This document shows, piece by piece, positions 1 through 8,033 of a DNA stretch of 64,000 bases (positions are counted from its first letter, which is position 1; every line of letters starts with the position of its first letter). Origin of the DNA: Gallibacter sp963558965 (lineage in GTDB: Bacteria > Bacillota > Clostridia > Peptostreptococcales > Anaerovoracaceae); contig CAUWIT010000010.1 in the NCBI GenBank assembly GCA_963558965.1, forward strand, positions 1 through 64,000, written 5' to 3'. Both the position numbers and the translations under genes were made by a program. A model generated the notes under the pieces. The model made no database searches. It was not told the DNA's origin and saw only the letters and a program-made list of their open reading frames with translations.

Positions 1-103
1 TTGTTGTGATAGCAGCTGTTAGAGTTGTTTTACCATGGTCAACGTGACCGATTGTGCCAATGTTAATATGTGGTTTTGTTCTTTCAAATTTCTGTTTTGC
101 CAT
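1..103 (-). CDS. tuf: Elongation factor Tu, N-terminal fragment (cut by window edge)
   Basis: The reverse strand from 103 to the window edge translates to the start of EF-Tu, including HINIGTIGHVDHGKTTL, the GTPase P-loop. EF-Tu delivers aminoacyl-tRNA to the ribosome in the cytoplasm. A strong Shine-Dalgarno (AGGAGG at 114-119 on the minus strand) precedes ATG at 103. Only about 34 residues are inside the window. It lies 89 bases downstream of tRNA-Thr and is probably cotranscribed with it, because I see no convincing separate promoter in 104-192. The identity is certain; the rest of the gene cannot be judged. Confidence 0.97.
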   Translation of the reverse strand, partial: MAKQKFERTKPHINIGTIGHVDHGKTTLTAAITT

Positions 104-192
104 TTTGAATTTTCCTCCTAAATTTAAGTATTAATATTAATTACATATTTGACAAAGCCCACCTTAAATAAATGAACTTTGTTGCGATTTGT

Positions 193-269
193 TGGAGCTG
201 TTGAGCAGGATTGAACTGCCGAACCTCTTCCTTACCAAGGAAGTGCTCTACCGACTGAGCTACAACAGC
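193..269 (-). tRNA. tRNA-Thr (anticodon GGT)
   Basis: The reverse strand folds as a complete cloverleaf: acceptor stem GCTGTTG with CAACAGC, discriminator T, encoded CCA (193-195), and an anticodon stem CTTCC/GGAAG enclosing loop TTGGTAA, which gives anticodon GGT (Thr). It is followed by tuf, an arrangement common in Firmicutes. Confidence 0.97.
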
Positions 270-283
270 ACGCTAACATTGTT

Positions 284-312
284 ATATTACTATACAAATA
301 TTGCAATGTCAA
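284..312 (-). promoter_or_regulatory. Promoter of tRNA-Thr/tuf
   Basis: The minus strand shows a perfect -35 box TTGACA (307-312), a 17-base spacer and TAATAT (284-289) as -10. The tRNA 5' end lies about 14 bases further on. The -35 is exact and the -10 is imperfect. Confidence 0.65.
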
Positions 313-324
313 CATTTCTCCCAT

Positions 325-948
325 CTAATCATCCATATATCTAAGGATTTTTTTCTTGAGTCTATCCATAGCATTATAAATTGATTTTGGATTTTTATTT
401 AGGATTTGTGCTATCTCACTTATGTCCTTTCCTTCGGTATATTCATTCCAAACTTTTATCTCCATGTCACTAAACAAATCTTTTTCATTTTCATTGATAT
501 AGCGCACCATATCGTTGAAAATAGCTAAGGTTTCAGGATCAGCTATACTTCTCTCGGTAATGGTCTCCCCAATAGTTATATTGTGCTCCCCATCATCGTC
601 ATTTATAGTTGACTCCAGTGACAAAGAATTATTTAAAATCAAGTGTTTTTTTCTATTTGCAGCTTTAACTACATTTAAAACTTGATTATTTACACAAACC
701 TTTGCATATGCCCCAAAAGACACGCTTTTGCTTTTATCATATGTAGTAATAGCTTTGAAAAAACCGATGCGAGCTTCTTGTGCCACATCTTCTTTTTCAT
801 TGCCTGATATTTTTTCATAATTCTCGTTTACTACACTTAAAATCAAAGGTCTATACTTCTTCAAAAGATATTCAGTTGCCAAAATTTCTCCATTTTGAGC
901 TATTGTCACAACTTCTTCATCAGTATAGTTTTCGTATTTACTTTTCAT
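325..948 (-). CDS. sigH: RNA polymerase sigma factor SigH (sigma-30 type)
   Basis: A 207-residue sigma-70 family protein of the SigH type. Region 2 (about residues 20-95) contains DVAQEARIGFFKAI and SFGAYAKVCVNNQVL; region 4 (about 150-200) carries a helix-turn-helix with ISEIAQILNKNPKSIYNAM. In Bacillus and Clostridia SigH directs early sporulation or stationary-phase and competence genes. The length matches the family. The start overlaps the end of rlmB by 11 bases, and the sequence AGAGAG before ATG is a usable ribosome site, so the two are translationally linked. The rlmB-sigH order is a classic Firmicutes arrangement. SigH alone does not prove that the organism sporulates. Confidence 0.9.
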   Translation of the reverse strand: MKSKYENYTDEEVVTIAQNGEILATEYLLKKYRPLILSVVNENYEKISGNEKEDVAQEARIGFFKAITTYDKSKSVSFGAYAKVCVNNQVLNVVKAANRKKHLILNNSLSLESTINDDDGEHNITIGETITERSIADPETLAIFNDMVRYINENEKDLFSDMEIKVWNEYTEGKDISEIAQILNKNPKSIYNAMDRLKKKILRYMDD

Positions 949-1675
949 CTCTCTGTCTTCTTATTTCATACATTAAAATAGCCGCAGCATTTGAAGCATT
1001 TAGTGAAGTAATTTTGCCTACCATAGGCATTGAAACTGTAAAATCACATTTTGACTTTACCAGTTTACTTATACCAGCACCTTCGCTACCTATTACTATG
1101 CCTATTGGACCTGTTAAGTTGGCCTTGTAATACTCTTGGCCACCCATATCGCAAGCTCCAATCCATAGACCTTGTTGTTGCAATTGTTCAATAGTCTGGC
1201 TAATATTAGTCACCTTTGCAACTTTCATATATTCAACTGCACCAGCAGATGCCTTTGCCACTGTATCAGTAACAGAAACAGATCTGCGTTTAGGTATAAT
1301 TATGCCATGAGCACCAGCGCATTCGGCTGTTCTCATAATAGCCCCTAAATTGTGAGGATCTTCAAGATTGTCTAGGATGATAACAAAAGGATCTTCATCT
1401 CTTTGTTTTGCTACTTCCAAAATTTCATCAACTGTACTGTATCTGAAATTTGATACATTTGCAATTATGCCTTGATGTTGTCCTCCACCTGCAAGTCTAT
1501 CCAAAGCTGCTCTATCGCTGTAGTAAATAGGGATTTTTTTATCCTTGGCCTGAGCAACAATTTTTTTAATTGACCCTTCGCCACCTTTTACCACTGTAAT
1601 TTTCTCAATTTCTCTGCCGCCTCTTATAGCCTCTGCAACGGCATTTCTTCCAATTAATATATTTTCCTTATTCAT
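938..1675 (-). CDS. rlmB: 23S rRNA 2'-O-methyltransferase RlmB (SpoU/TrmH family)
   Basis: A 245-residue SpoU-type methyltransferase. An N-terminal substrate-binding domain (about residues 5-80, starting ILIGRNAVAEAI) is followed by the knotted SAM-binding domain, with LDNLEDPHNLGAIMRTAE, IGSEGAGIS and SLNASNAAAILMYE as the three conserved family motifs. It methylates a guanosine (G2251 in E. coli numbering) of 23S rRNA. It sits three bases downstream of folA and overlaps sigH, so it belongs to the cysS-mrnC-thyA-folA-rlmB-sigH string. Length and motifs are normal. Confidence 0.93.
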   Translation of the reverse strand: MNKENILIGRNAVAEAIRGGREIEKITVVKGGEGSIKKIVAQAKDKKIPIYYSDRAALDRLAGGGQHQGIIANVSNFRYSTVDEILEVAKQRDEDPFVIILDNLEDPHNLGAIMRTAECAGAHGIIIPKRRSVSVTDTVAKASAGAVEYMKVAKVTNISQTIEQLQQQGLWIGACDMGGQEYYKANLTGPIGIVIGSEGAGISKLVKSKCDFTVSMPMVGKITSLNASNAAAILMYEIRRQRDEK

Positions 1676-1678
1676 CTT

Positions 1679-2167
1679 CTATTTTCTTTCGTATTTACAA
1701 AACTGATATTTTATACCATTTTCTTCTTGTATCTTGCTAGTCCATGTAATATGGTAACTGTCATCTTCGTCCATATTTTTAAAGTGCTTGTCAGCCTCAA
1801 AAGCCTTGAAAATCTTAGTCACATAAACAGTATCACACAAATCCACAAACTTGTTGTAAATCATCTCTCCACCTGAAATAAAAATATCTTCATCCTTATA
1901 TTTTGCCATTTCAGCCTGCAAAGCCTCTTCACCACAACAAACTATACAATCATCATTTTTATAGTTAGGATTGTTTGTCAACACTAGGTTTGTCCTTTTT
2001 GGAAGAGGTTTACTATTTGGGAATGACTCTAAGGTTTTTCTGCCAATCACTATCACTTTGCCAATGGTTTTTTCCCTATAGTATTTTAAATCACCAGGTA
2101 AATGAACTAACAAATCATTGTCCTTACCTATTGCCCAATTTTGATCTACCACTACTATGCTATTCAT
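1679..2167 (-). CDS. folA: Dihydrofolate reductase
   Basis: A DHFR of about 162 residues that reduces dihydrofolate with NADPH. The sequence shows VVDQNWAIGKDNDLL and LPGDLKYYREKTIGKVIVIGRKTLES (both in the first 50 residues), and ISGGEMIYNKFVD near residue 100, all family landmarks. The open frame extends further upstream, but ATG at 2167 is preceded by AAAGGAG with 5 bases spacing, so I choose that start. It follows thyA directly. The pairing is logical because ThyA consumes methylene-THF and releases DHF, which FolA must recycle. Confidence 0.93.
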   Translation of the reverse strand: MNSIVVVDQNWAIGKDNDLLVHLPGDLKYYREKTIGKVIVIGRKTLESFPNSKPLPKRTNLVLTNNPNYKNDDCIVCCGEEALQAEMAKYKDEDIFISGGEMIYNKFVDLCDTVYVTKIFKAFEADKHFKNMDEDDSYHITWTSKIQEENGIKYQFCKYERK

Positions 2168-2188
2168 CTTTTCTCCTTTGCATCCCAA

Positions 2189-3019
2189 TTATATTGCAAC
2201 TGGTATATTAGTTATCTGCGGATTTTTTTCATAGTCTTCTATAATTAAATCATCAACTGTAAAGTCGTAAAAACATTTTACATCTGGATTTAATCTAAAT
2301 TTAGGTGCATCAAATTGAGGTCTTTTTATAAGTTCTTTAACAATAGGTACATGTCTATCATATATATGAGCATCTGCAATAACATGAACCAATTCACCTG
2401 GAACTAATCCTGTTACCTGAGCTAGCATATGTACTAAAACTGAATACTGTACAACATTCCAGTTATTTGCTGTAAGTATATCCTGTGAACGCTGGTTTAA
2501 AATAGCATTAAGTTTATTTCCTGTTACATTAAATGTCACACTGTATGCACAAGGTTCTAATCCCATTTCCATAAGATCATCAAACTTGTAAATATTAGTT
2601 AAAATTCTCCTTGAATACGGTGTGTTTTTTAGCTGCCAAATAACATTGTCAACTTGGTCCATTTCGCCGTGAGGAAACTTGTACTTAACGCCCATCTGAT
2701 AACCGTATGCTTTACCGATAGAGCCATTCTCATCAGCCCACTGGTCCCAAATTTTTGAATTTAAATCATTTATATTGTTTGATTTTTTTTGCCATATCCA
2801 CAGCATTTCATCTACAGCTGATTTAATTGCTGTAGGTCTCAATGTCAAAGCAGGAAATTCTTCTTGCAGATCATATCTGTTTACAACTCCAAACTTTTTA
2901 ATTGTATGCGCCGGTGTTCCATCATCCCAAACGGCTCTGACAGTTTGACCTTCAGAAGAGTATCCATTTTCAATTATGTCTTTGCACATGTTAACAAATA
3001 ACTTATCTGCTTTGCTCAT
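2189..3019 (-). CDS. thyA: Thymidylate synthase, phi3T/B. subtilis ThyA type
   Basis: A 276-residue thymidylate synthase (dUMP plus methylene-THF to dTMP plus DHF). The catalytic cysteine lies in MGLEPCAYSVTF (near residue 147), followed by NQRSQDI and the AQVTGLVPGEL and DAHIYDRH segments. DGTPAHTIKKFG near the N terminus and WQKKSNNINDLN resemble the phage phi3T and B. subtilis ThyA branch rather than the E. coli form. The start overlaps mrnC by 17 bases. Related Clostridia often carry flavin-dependent thyX near here; this genome has the folate-oxidising enzyme with its own folA next to it. Confidence 0.92.
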   Translation of the reverse strand: MSKADKLFVNMCKDIIENGYSSEGQTVRAVWDDGTPAHTIKKFGVVNRYDLQEEFPALTLRPTAIKSAVDEMLWIWQKKSNNINDLNSKIWDQWADENGSIGKAYGYQMGVKYKFPHGEMDQVDNVIWQLKNTPYSRRILTNIYKFDDLMEMGLEPCAYSVTFNVTGNKLNAILNQRSQDILTANNWNVVQYSVLVHMLAQVTGLVPGELVHVIADAHIYDRHVPIVKELIKRPQFDAPKFRLNPDVKCFYDFTVDDLIIEDYEKNPQITNIPVAI

Positions 3020-3398
3020 CTATTACCTCCATAGCTTTACTTATTATTTCTTCCATCCTTGCTGTATTTCCCAGCATATACAAGTATCCTACTAGGGCCT
3101 CAAAAGCTGTTGCCCATTTGTAGGATACGATATCTGCATTTTTTGCTTTAGTAGCAACCTTACGATTGCGCGCCCTTTTTACCAATGCTTTTTCTTCGTC
3201 TGTTAAATCGTCGAAGATTTTTTTTATAGCCTTTGCTTGGCTAATTGCATTGGCATATTTTATACCTTCTTTGTGAAGTTTATCTACATATACGGCTCCG
3301 TTTTCCATTACATGTTTTCTTATGTATACCTCGTATACAGCATCTCCCATGTAAGCTAGAGCCGTAGTATTTATTTGTTTTACTTCTTTTAAGTCCAT
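3003..3398 (-). CDS. mrnC: Mini-ribonuclease III
   Basis: A 131-residue single RNase III catalytic domain without a dsRNA-binding domain, as expected for Mini-III, which matures 23S rRNA ends. LAYMGDAVYEVYIRKHV (residues about 14-30) is the RNase III signature with the metal-binding acid, and the C-terminal half holds TAFEALVGYLYMLG, the second acidic site. It lies two bases after cysS and overlaps thyA, consistent with the cysS-mrnC order conserved in Firmicutes. Confidence 0.93.
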   Translation of the reverse strand: MDLKEVKQINTTALAYMGDAVYEVYIRKHVMENGAVYVDKLHKEGIKYANAISQAKAIKKIFDDLTDEEKALVKRARNRKVATKAKNADIVSYKWATAFEALVGYLYMLGNTARMEEIISKAMEVIDEQSR

Positions 3399-3400
3399 AG

Positions 3401-4798
3401 TTATTCTTTTATAATCTGTACTCCCTGTGGTGTATCTTTTAGAACGATGCCTTTTGCTTTTAAGATATCTCTAATTTCATCTGCTCTAGCAAAGTTTTTA
3501 TCAGCTCTAGCCTGCTGTCTTTCATCTACTAGCTTTTGAATTTCATCATCGATATCATTGTCATCTTCTGCTTCTAATAGACCTAATACATGTGATAGTT
3601 CAAGTAATAAATCAAGAGATTTCTTTGCCATTTCCTTACTTGCTCCATCTTTTACTGCCACGTTGATAGCTGTGATTAATTCGAATATTGCTGAAATAGC
3701 ATCTGCTGTATTTAAATCGTCATCCATAGCAGCTTTAAATGCTTCTCTATACTGTTCAAAACCTTCGAAAGCTTCTTTTTCAGCAGCAGTAAACTCTTCT
3801 TGGCCATTCTCAACTAAAAACTCTAGATTTGATTTAGCATTTTCAAATCTTGCCAAAGAAGCTTTTGACATTTCCATTAGCTTGTCACTAAAGTCGATAG
3901 GGCTTCTGTAGTGTCCTGACAATAGGAAAAATCTAATAACTTCACCTTTATATTTTTCTAGGATTTCTCTAACTGTAAAGAAATTTCCTAGTGATTTTGA
4001 CATTTTTTCTTTGTCGATTGTAATATATCCATTGTGCATCCAGTATTTTGCAAACGGTACTCCATTGCAAGCTTCTGACTGTGCGATTTCATTTTCGTGG
4101 TGTGGGAACTGTAAGTCTTCTCCACCTGCATGTAAATCGATTGTAGGTCCTAAATATCTCTTTGACATAGCTGAACATTCAATATGCCAACCTGGTCTAC
4201 CCATACCCCATGGTGATTCCCATGCAATTTCAGACTCTTCTTTTCTAGCTTTCCAAAGTGCAAAGTCCAAAGGATCCTTTTTCTTTTCTTCGATCATAAT
4301 ACGAGCGCCTGCTTCTAGATCTTCAATATTTTGTTTTGACAATTTACCATATCCTTCGAATTTTCTTGGGCTATAGTAAACATCCCCTTCTACCTCGTAT
4401 GCGTATCCCTTGTCGATTAATGTCTGTATAAACTCGATAATCTGAGGAATATTCTGTGATACTCTAGGATGTGTTGTTGCCGCTCTAACATTAAGAGCCT
4501 GAGCATCTTTAAAATACTCTTCAATATATTTTTCAGCTACTTCTGGAGCGCTTATACCTTCTTCTTTTGCTCTGTTGATAATTTTATCGTCTACATCTGT
4601 AAAATTCTGTACAAAATTAACATTGTATCCGATGTATTCCAAATATCTTCTTAGTGTGTCAAAAACTACAAGAGGTCTTGCATTTCCCAAATGAAAAAAG
4701 TTATATACTGTAGGTCCACATACGTAAACTTTAACCTCATCTTTTGACATAGGTACAAATTCTTCTTTTGTTCTTGTTAGTGAGTTATAAATTTTCAT
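3401..4798 (-). CDS. cysS: Cysteinyl-tRNA synthetase
   Basis: A class I aminoacyl-tRNA synthetase that charges tRNA-Cys. The HIGH-like motif appears as PTVYNFFHLGNARP near residue 30, zinc-ligand regions follow (PGWHIECSAM; GGEDLQFPHHENEIAQSEAC), and EKMSKSLGNF is the KMSKS loop. The C-terminal helical domain ends with the FARADEIRDILKAKGI segment seen in the family. An earlier in-frame start exists at 4822, but ATG at 4798 is preceded by GGGGAG at good spacing and begins MKIYNSLTR, the normal N terminus. The first 14 bases overlap the end of cysE, so the two genes are coupled. Confidence 0.95.
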   Translation of the reverse strand: MKIYNSLTRTKEEFVPMSKDEVKVYVCGPTVYNFFHLGNARPLVVFDTLRRYLEYIGYNVNFVQNFTDVDDKIINRAKEEGISAPEVAEKYIEEYFKDAQALNVRAATTHPRVSQNIPQIIEFIQTLIDKGYAYEVEGDVYYSPRKFEGYGKLSKQNIEDLEAGARIMIEEKKKDPLDFALWKARKEESEIAWESPWGMGRPGWHIECSAMSKRYLGPTIDLHAGGEDLQFPHHENEIAQSEACNGVPFAKYWMHNGYITIDKEKMSKSLGNFFTVREILEKYKGEVIRFFLLSGHYRSPIDFSDKLMEMSKASLARFENAKSNLEFLVENGQEEFTAAEKEAFEGFEQYREAFKAAMDDDLNTADAISAIFELITAINVAVKDGASKEMAKKSLDLLLELSHVLGLLEAEDDNDIDDEIQKLVDERQQARADKNFARADEIRDILKAKGIVLKDTPQGVQIIKE

Positions 4799-5480
4799 CT
4801 TGCTCCCCATCCTTTTCTTCAAATTGTTCTACTTCTAAATCTTGTTCTTCGTGTTCTCTTAGTTTCTTTTCTAAGTTTAAAATACGTCGTCTTAAGCATT
4901 CGATTTCAACAGCTACTGGATCTGGTAAGTCAACCTGATTCATTTCCTCAGTATTAGGCTTCCTACGCTTTACAATAGTTCCAGGTATACCAACTACAGT
5001 ACATCCATCTGGTATTTCCTTTAATACTACTGCCCCTGATCCTATTTTAACATCATTGCCAACCCTAAATGGACCAAGTACTTTGGCACCTGAACTTACC
5101 ATTACTCTATCTCCCAAAGTTGGATGACGCTTGCCTTCGTCTTTACCGGTACCTCCGAGAGTTACTCCCTGGTAAATCATACAATCATCACCGATTTCTG
5201 TTGTTTCTCCTATGATTATACCCATACCATGGTCTATAAAGCATCTCTTACCGATTTTAGCTCCAGGATGTATTTCAACACCAGTTAAAAATCTAGCTAG
5301 CTGAGAAATAATTCTGGCTATTAACTTTAAATTGTGTTTGTATAAAAAATGTGCTGGCTTATGAAATATCAAAGCCCAAACACCTGGGTAGCAAAGCAAA
5401 ACCTCAAGGCCATTTCTAGCTGCTGGGTCTTTTTTTACTACTGTCTGTATATCTTCTTTTATATCTCTTATGAAAGACAT
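4785..5480 (-). CDS. cysE: Serine O-acetyltransferase (EpsC/CysE)
   Basis: A 231-residue left-handed beta-helix acetyltransferase that makes O-acetylserine for cysteine synthesis. GVEIHPGAKIGKRCFIDHG, GIIIGETTEIGDD and GVTLGGTGKDEGKRHP (residues about 65-125) are hexapeptide-repeat turns with the catalytic histidines typical of serine acetyltransferases. The C terminus after residue 190 is an acidic, probably coiled tail (RRRILNLEKKL) longer than usual. Placing cysE upstream of cysS links cysteine synthesis with its use in translation. A clear promoter with an overlapping dyad lies just upstream. Confidence 0.93.
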   Translation of the reverse strand: MSFIRDIKEDIQTVVKKDPAARNGLEVLLCYPGVWALIFHKPAHFLYKHNLKLIARIISQLARFLTGVEIHPGAKIGKRCFIDHGMGIIIGETTEIGDDCMIYQGVTLGGTGKDEGKRHPTLGDRVMVSSGAKVLGPFRVGNDVKIGSGAVVLKEIPDGCTVVGIPGTIVKRRKPNTEEMNQVDLPDPVAVEIECLRRRILNLEKKLREHEEQDLEVEQFEEKDGEQDENL

Positions 5481-5509
5481 CTTAACTCCTCAAACTCTAA
5501 TTTCCTTAT

Positions 5510-5556
5510 AATGTAATAGAATAATCTATTATATTACATTTTCCAATATTTTTCAA
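5510..5556 (-). promoter_or_regulatory. cysE promoter with overlapping inverted repeat
   Basis: On the minus strand TTGAAA (5551-5556), a 17-base spacer and a perfect TATAAT (5528-5533) form a sigma-A promoter. An inverted repeat with arms AATGTAATA (5510-5518) and TATTACATT (5532-5540) overlaps the -10 and the expected start site. This placement suits a repressor operator. No T-box or riboswitch fold is recognisable. There is no T-tract after the hairpin, so a terminator is less likely. Confidence 0.6.
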
Positions 5557-6338
5557 TAATTACCGTGATAATCAGAGCCAATAGTAACTAAAAGATTTGC
5601 CTCTTTTGCTATATTTTCAAATTTTTCATCTTCGTATTCGCTGTGTTTTCTATATATACACTCAAGCCCTTCTAATCCGTATGACTTAAGTCTATCAAGC
5701 AGTACTTGAAAATTGCTGAAAAACTCTTCGCTTTCCCTTTGGCCTAATCCTCTTATCAAACCGGGATGGGCCAATACTGCCTTGCCTCCTGCACCATTTA
5801 TAATGGCAACAGCTTCTCTAGCAGAGATTTTTTCTTTTTTTAGTTTTCTAAACTCCGGCTCTCCAAATATGTGTTCAAATGCGTATCCCTCCTGGGGGAT
5901 ACAGCCCTTGGCTACCAATGCTCTGGCCATTACCGGTTTACCAATATATCCTGTTGGTGTCATCTTAAGAATGTCCTCTCTGTTTATTTCAAATTTTTGC
6001 TGTAGCAAAGTTATCATTTTGTCATTGCGCCTTGCTCTCATCAAACTGATTTCCTCACATTTTTCCAGCAATAATTTGTTATCAATATCTATATCATATC
6101 CTAAAATATGTAATCCTATACCTGCCTCTTCAGTTGAAAATTCAATCCCTGTGTGAAATTTAACACCAAGTTGTTTTGCAGCACTATAAGCCGCCGGTAC
6201 CCCATTGACATTATCGTGATCTGTAATGGCAATCTCTGTCATTCCACCATCTACTGCCCATTTAACAGCTTCATATGGCGATGAACTACCGTCGCTATAG
6301 TATGTATGAATATGTAAGTCTTTTGTATAACCTTTCAT
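5553..6338 (-). CDS. PHP-domain phosphoesterase (RNase AM/TrpH-like)
   Basis: A 261-residue PHP metal-dependent phosphoesterase. The metal-binding motifs are DLHIHTYYSDGS (residues 8-19), ITDHDNVNG (about 38-46), the HTGIEFS segment (E metal ligand), VLAHPG (about 190) and GSDYHG at the C-terminal end. Family members include 3',5'-nucleotide phosphatases and 5'-3' RNases such as E. coli RNase AM, so a role in nucleotide or RNA turnover is likely. The ribosome site GAGG before ATG at 6338 supports the start. It follows the membrane protein gene by eight bases and is probably cotranscribed with it. Confidence 0.85.
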   Translation of the reverse strand: MKGYTKDLHIHTYYSDGSSSPYEAVKWAVDGGMTEIAITDHDNVNGVPAAYSAAKQLGVKFHTGIEFSTEEAGIGLHILGYDIDIDNKLLLEKCEEISLMRARRNDKMITLLQQKFEINREDILKMTPTGYIGKPVMARALVAKGCIPQEGYAFEHIFGEPEFRKLKKEKISAREAVAIINGAGGKAVLAHPGLIRGLGQRESEEFFSNFQVLLDRLKSYGLEGLECIYRKHSEYEDEKFENIAKEANLLVTIGSDYHGNY

Positions 6339-6346
6339 ATTTACCT

Positions 6347-7066
6347 CTATGGTCTAAACATTTTGCGTCTTCCAAATAACTTGTTTACTGAATAAGTGAT
6401 AACTAACATAAGTCCTAGTGATACGGCTAGTTGCCATCCACAGAAGTATGCAGGGAATTGTGACTCGAAGATTTGTATTAACACATCTCCTGGTTCAAAT
6501 CGCACTCCGAACATCTGTTGAAATATTAGTTCTCTAACAGCTGGTACTAGATACATCACCGCACTTGTTGCCGCTAAAACTCCATACCAAATCCACGATG
6601 TTTTAAAACTGTCAAATATCAGCTTCTTTTCATCTTTGCTAATTAGATAAATAACTATTGCAATTGCGGCTATAAGAAGTAGTACGCCGATTACAAGGGA
6701 AACATCCGCTATCAATCTATAAGTATGCATAATACTGTCTGCTCTATCTGTAAAAACTTGCTGGGGTTGATAGTCGCTTTGTTCCTTTAGCTGAAATGTA
6801 TCTGTTTTATGTGTCATATAATTTGAAAATGTTTCCGTTATATCTCCGCTTTCGATTTCGTAAGGTATCTCTTTTATAATTTCTGTTTTTGTCATGTAAA
6901 ATGAATAAAACCCAGTGTACCTAGCTACGAAATTGGCTGATAGCAATATAATCATAATTGGCAATATAGCCATAAAAATAGATGCCCATATGTCATTCCA
7001 TGGCATTTCAAAATCTTGTCTAGTATTTCTCCATGGATTTTGTTTTTGTTTTTTTCCTATATTCAT
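6347..7066 (-). CDS. Four-TM membrane protein, TIGR01906/DUF1461 (Lit-like)
   Basis: A 239-residue integral membrane protein. Hydrophobic helices lie near residues 28-50, 118-142, 155-178 and 205-228, with an extracytoplasmic loop between the first and second. The layout and the IMHTYRLIADV segment just before helix two resemble the TIGR01906/DUF1461 family, which includes the lipoprotein intramolecular transacylase Lit. Histidines occur in YMTHKTD and IMHTYR, but I cannot verify that they match Lit's essential histidines. The ribosome site is weak. The family assignment is fair; the transacylase function is only a possibility. Confidence 0.55.
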   Translation of the reverse strand: MNIGKKQKQNPWRNTRQDFEMPWNDIWASIFMAILPIMIILLSANFVARYTGFYSFYMTKTEIIKEIPYEIESGDITETFSNYMTHKTDTFQLKEQSDYQPQQVFTDRADSIMHTYRLIADVSLVIGVLLLIAAIAIVIYLISKDEKKLIFDSFKTSWIWYGVLAATSAVMYLVPAVRELIFQQMFGVRFEPGDVLIQIFESQFPAYFCGWQLAVSLGLMLVITYSVNKLFGRRKMFRP

Positions 7067-7147
7067 AAGCTTTTCTAAACTTTATTTCTCCTTCTTTTAA
7101 TTTTCATATTGTTGTATTTTTATCTATATATATGTTATCATAATTTT

Positions 7148-7924
7148 ATGGAAAAAAAAATCAATTTGCACAAGATTAAGAACATAAAACTAAATAAAAA
7201 GACTTTGATTGTCTTACTTTGCTTGGTCGTTGTGGTTGTAGCCATAATAAAAGGCCTGTTATTTGTAGTGGAGTACAAAAGCATACCAGATTCACCTGAT
7301 GATGATATTAGTTGCCCTGTTCGTGGTGTTGATATTTCTCACTACCAAGGTGATGTGGATTGGCCGACTTTGGCTGATCAAAATTTGGCATTTGCATTTA
7401 TCAAAGCTACAGAGGGAAGCAGTCATGTTGATTCAAAGTTCGAATACAATTGGGAGGAGGCTCACAAAACTCACTTAAAAGTTGGTGCTTATCATTTTAT
7501 GAGCTTTGAAACTTCTGCGAAAAAGCAAGCTGCTAATTTTATTAAAAATGTTCCAAAGACTCGTGGCATGTTGCCGCCAGTTGTGGATGTTGAACTTTAT
7601 GGTGATTTTATTAAAACTCATCCTAGTGAAGATACAGTCAAAGAAATTTTAATGCCTCTACTTGAAATATTAGAAGAACATTACGGTCAAAAGCCTATTA
7701 TTTACACAAGTACTGCTGTGTACAAACAATATATACAGGATAACTATGATAACGACATATGGATCGCTGATTTGTCATTCCCAGAAACTCTGCCAGATGG
7801 CAAGCAGTGGAAATTTTTGCAGTATTCCTTTAATGGCAAATTAAAAGGTTATACAGGTTATCTACCACACTTGGATTTAAATGTTTATTACGGCAGCAAG
7901 TGGGATTTTGCAACCGAATATTAA
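7148..7924 (+). CDS. GH25 lysozyme (N-acetylmuramidase), membrane-anchored
   Basis: A glycoside hydrolase 25 protein of about 258 residues that cleaves muramic acid to GlcNAc bonds in peptidoglycan. The catalytic domain begins with GVDISHYQGDVDW, then FAFIKATEGSSHVD, AYHFMSF, PPVVDVEL (catalytic acids) and a C-terminal SFNGKLKGYTG with LDLNVYYG. A lysine-rich N terminus leads into one hydrophobic helix (LIVLLCLVVVVVAII), so it is a secreted or membrane-tethered enzyme. The frame is open 39 bases further upstream, but MEKKINLHK at 7148 gives the normal signal-anchor topology. No Shine-Dalgarno is obvious. It is divergent from the Lit-like gene. Confidence 0.88.
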   Translation: MEKKINLHKIKNIKLNKKTLIVLLCLVVVVVAIIKGLLFVVEYKSIPDSPDDDISCPVRGVDISHYQGDVDWPTLADQNLAFAFIKATEGSSHVDSKFEYNWEEAHKTHLKVGAYHFMSFETSAKKQAANFIKNVPKTRGMLPPVVDVELYGDFIKTHPSEDTVKEILMPLLEILEEHYGQKPIIYTSTAVYKQYIQDNYDNDIWIADLSFPETLPDGKQWKFLQYSFNGKLKGYTGYLPHLDLNVYYGSKWDFATEY

Positions 7925-7959
7925 AATGAATATTAAACTGAATATTAATTAGAAAATCA

Positions 7960-8012
7960 AAAAGGACTATTGCATTACAAAATCATTTTTTCCTAATGCA
8001 AATAGTCCTTTT
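7960..8012. terminator. Bidirectional terminator between GH25 and FAD protein genes
   Basis: Arms AAAAGGACTATTGCATTA and TAATGCAAATAGTCCTTTT form a long stem that is A-rich on the left and T-rich on the right. It can end both the plus-strand lysozyme and the minus-strand FAD gene. Confidence 0.8.
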
Positions 8013-8033
8013 ACACATTTATTTGTATGATAT

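Noticed and set aside
780..1130. Open frame on the plus strand across sigH and rlmB
   Set aside because: It lacks a ribosome site and overlaps two strongly supported genes; it is a shadow frame.
5481..5552. T-box or SAM-type leader before cysE
   Set aside because: The gap is too short for a T-box and contains a plain promoter plus dyad. No specifier loop or T-box motif is visible.
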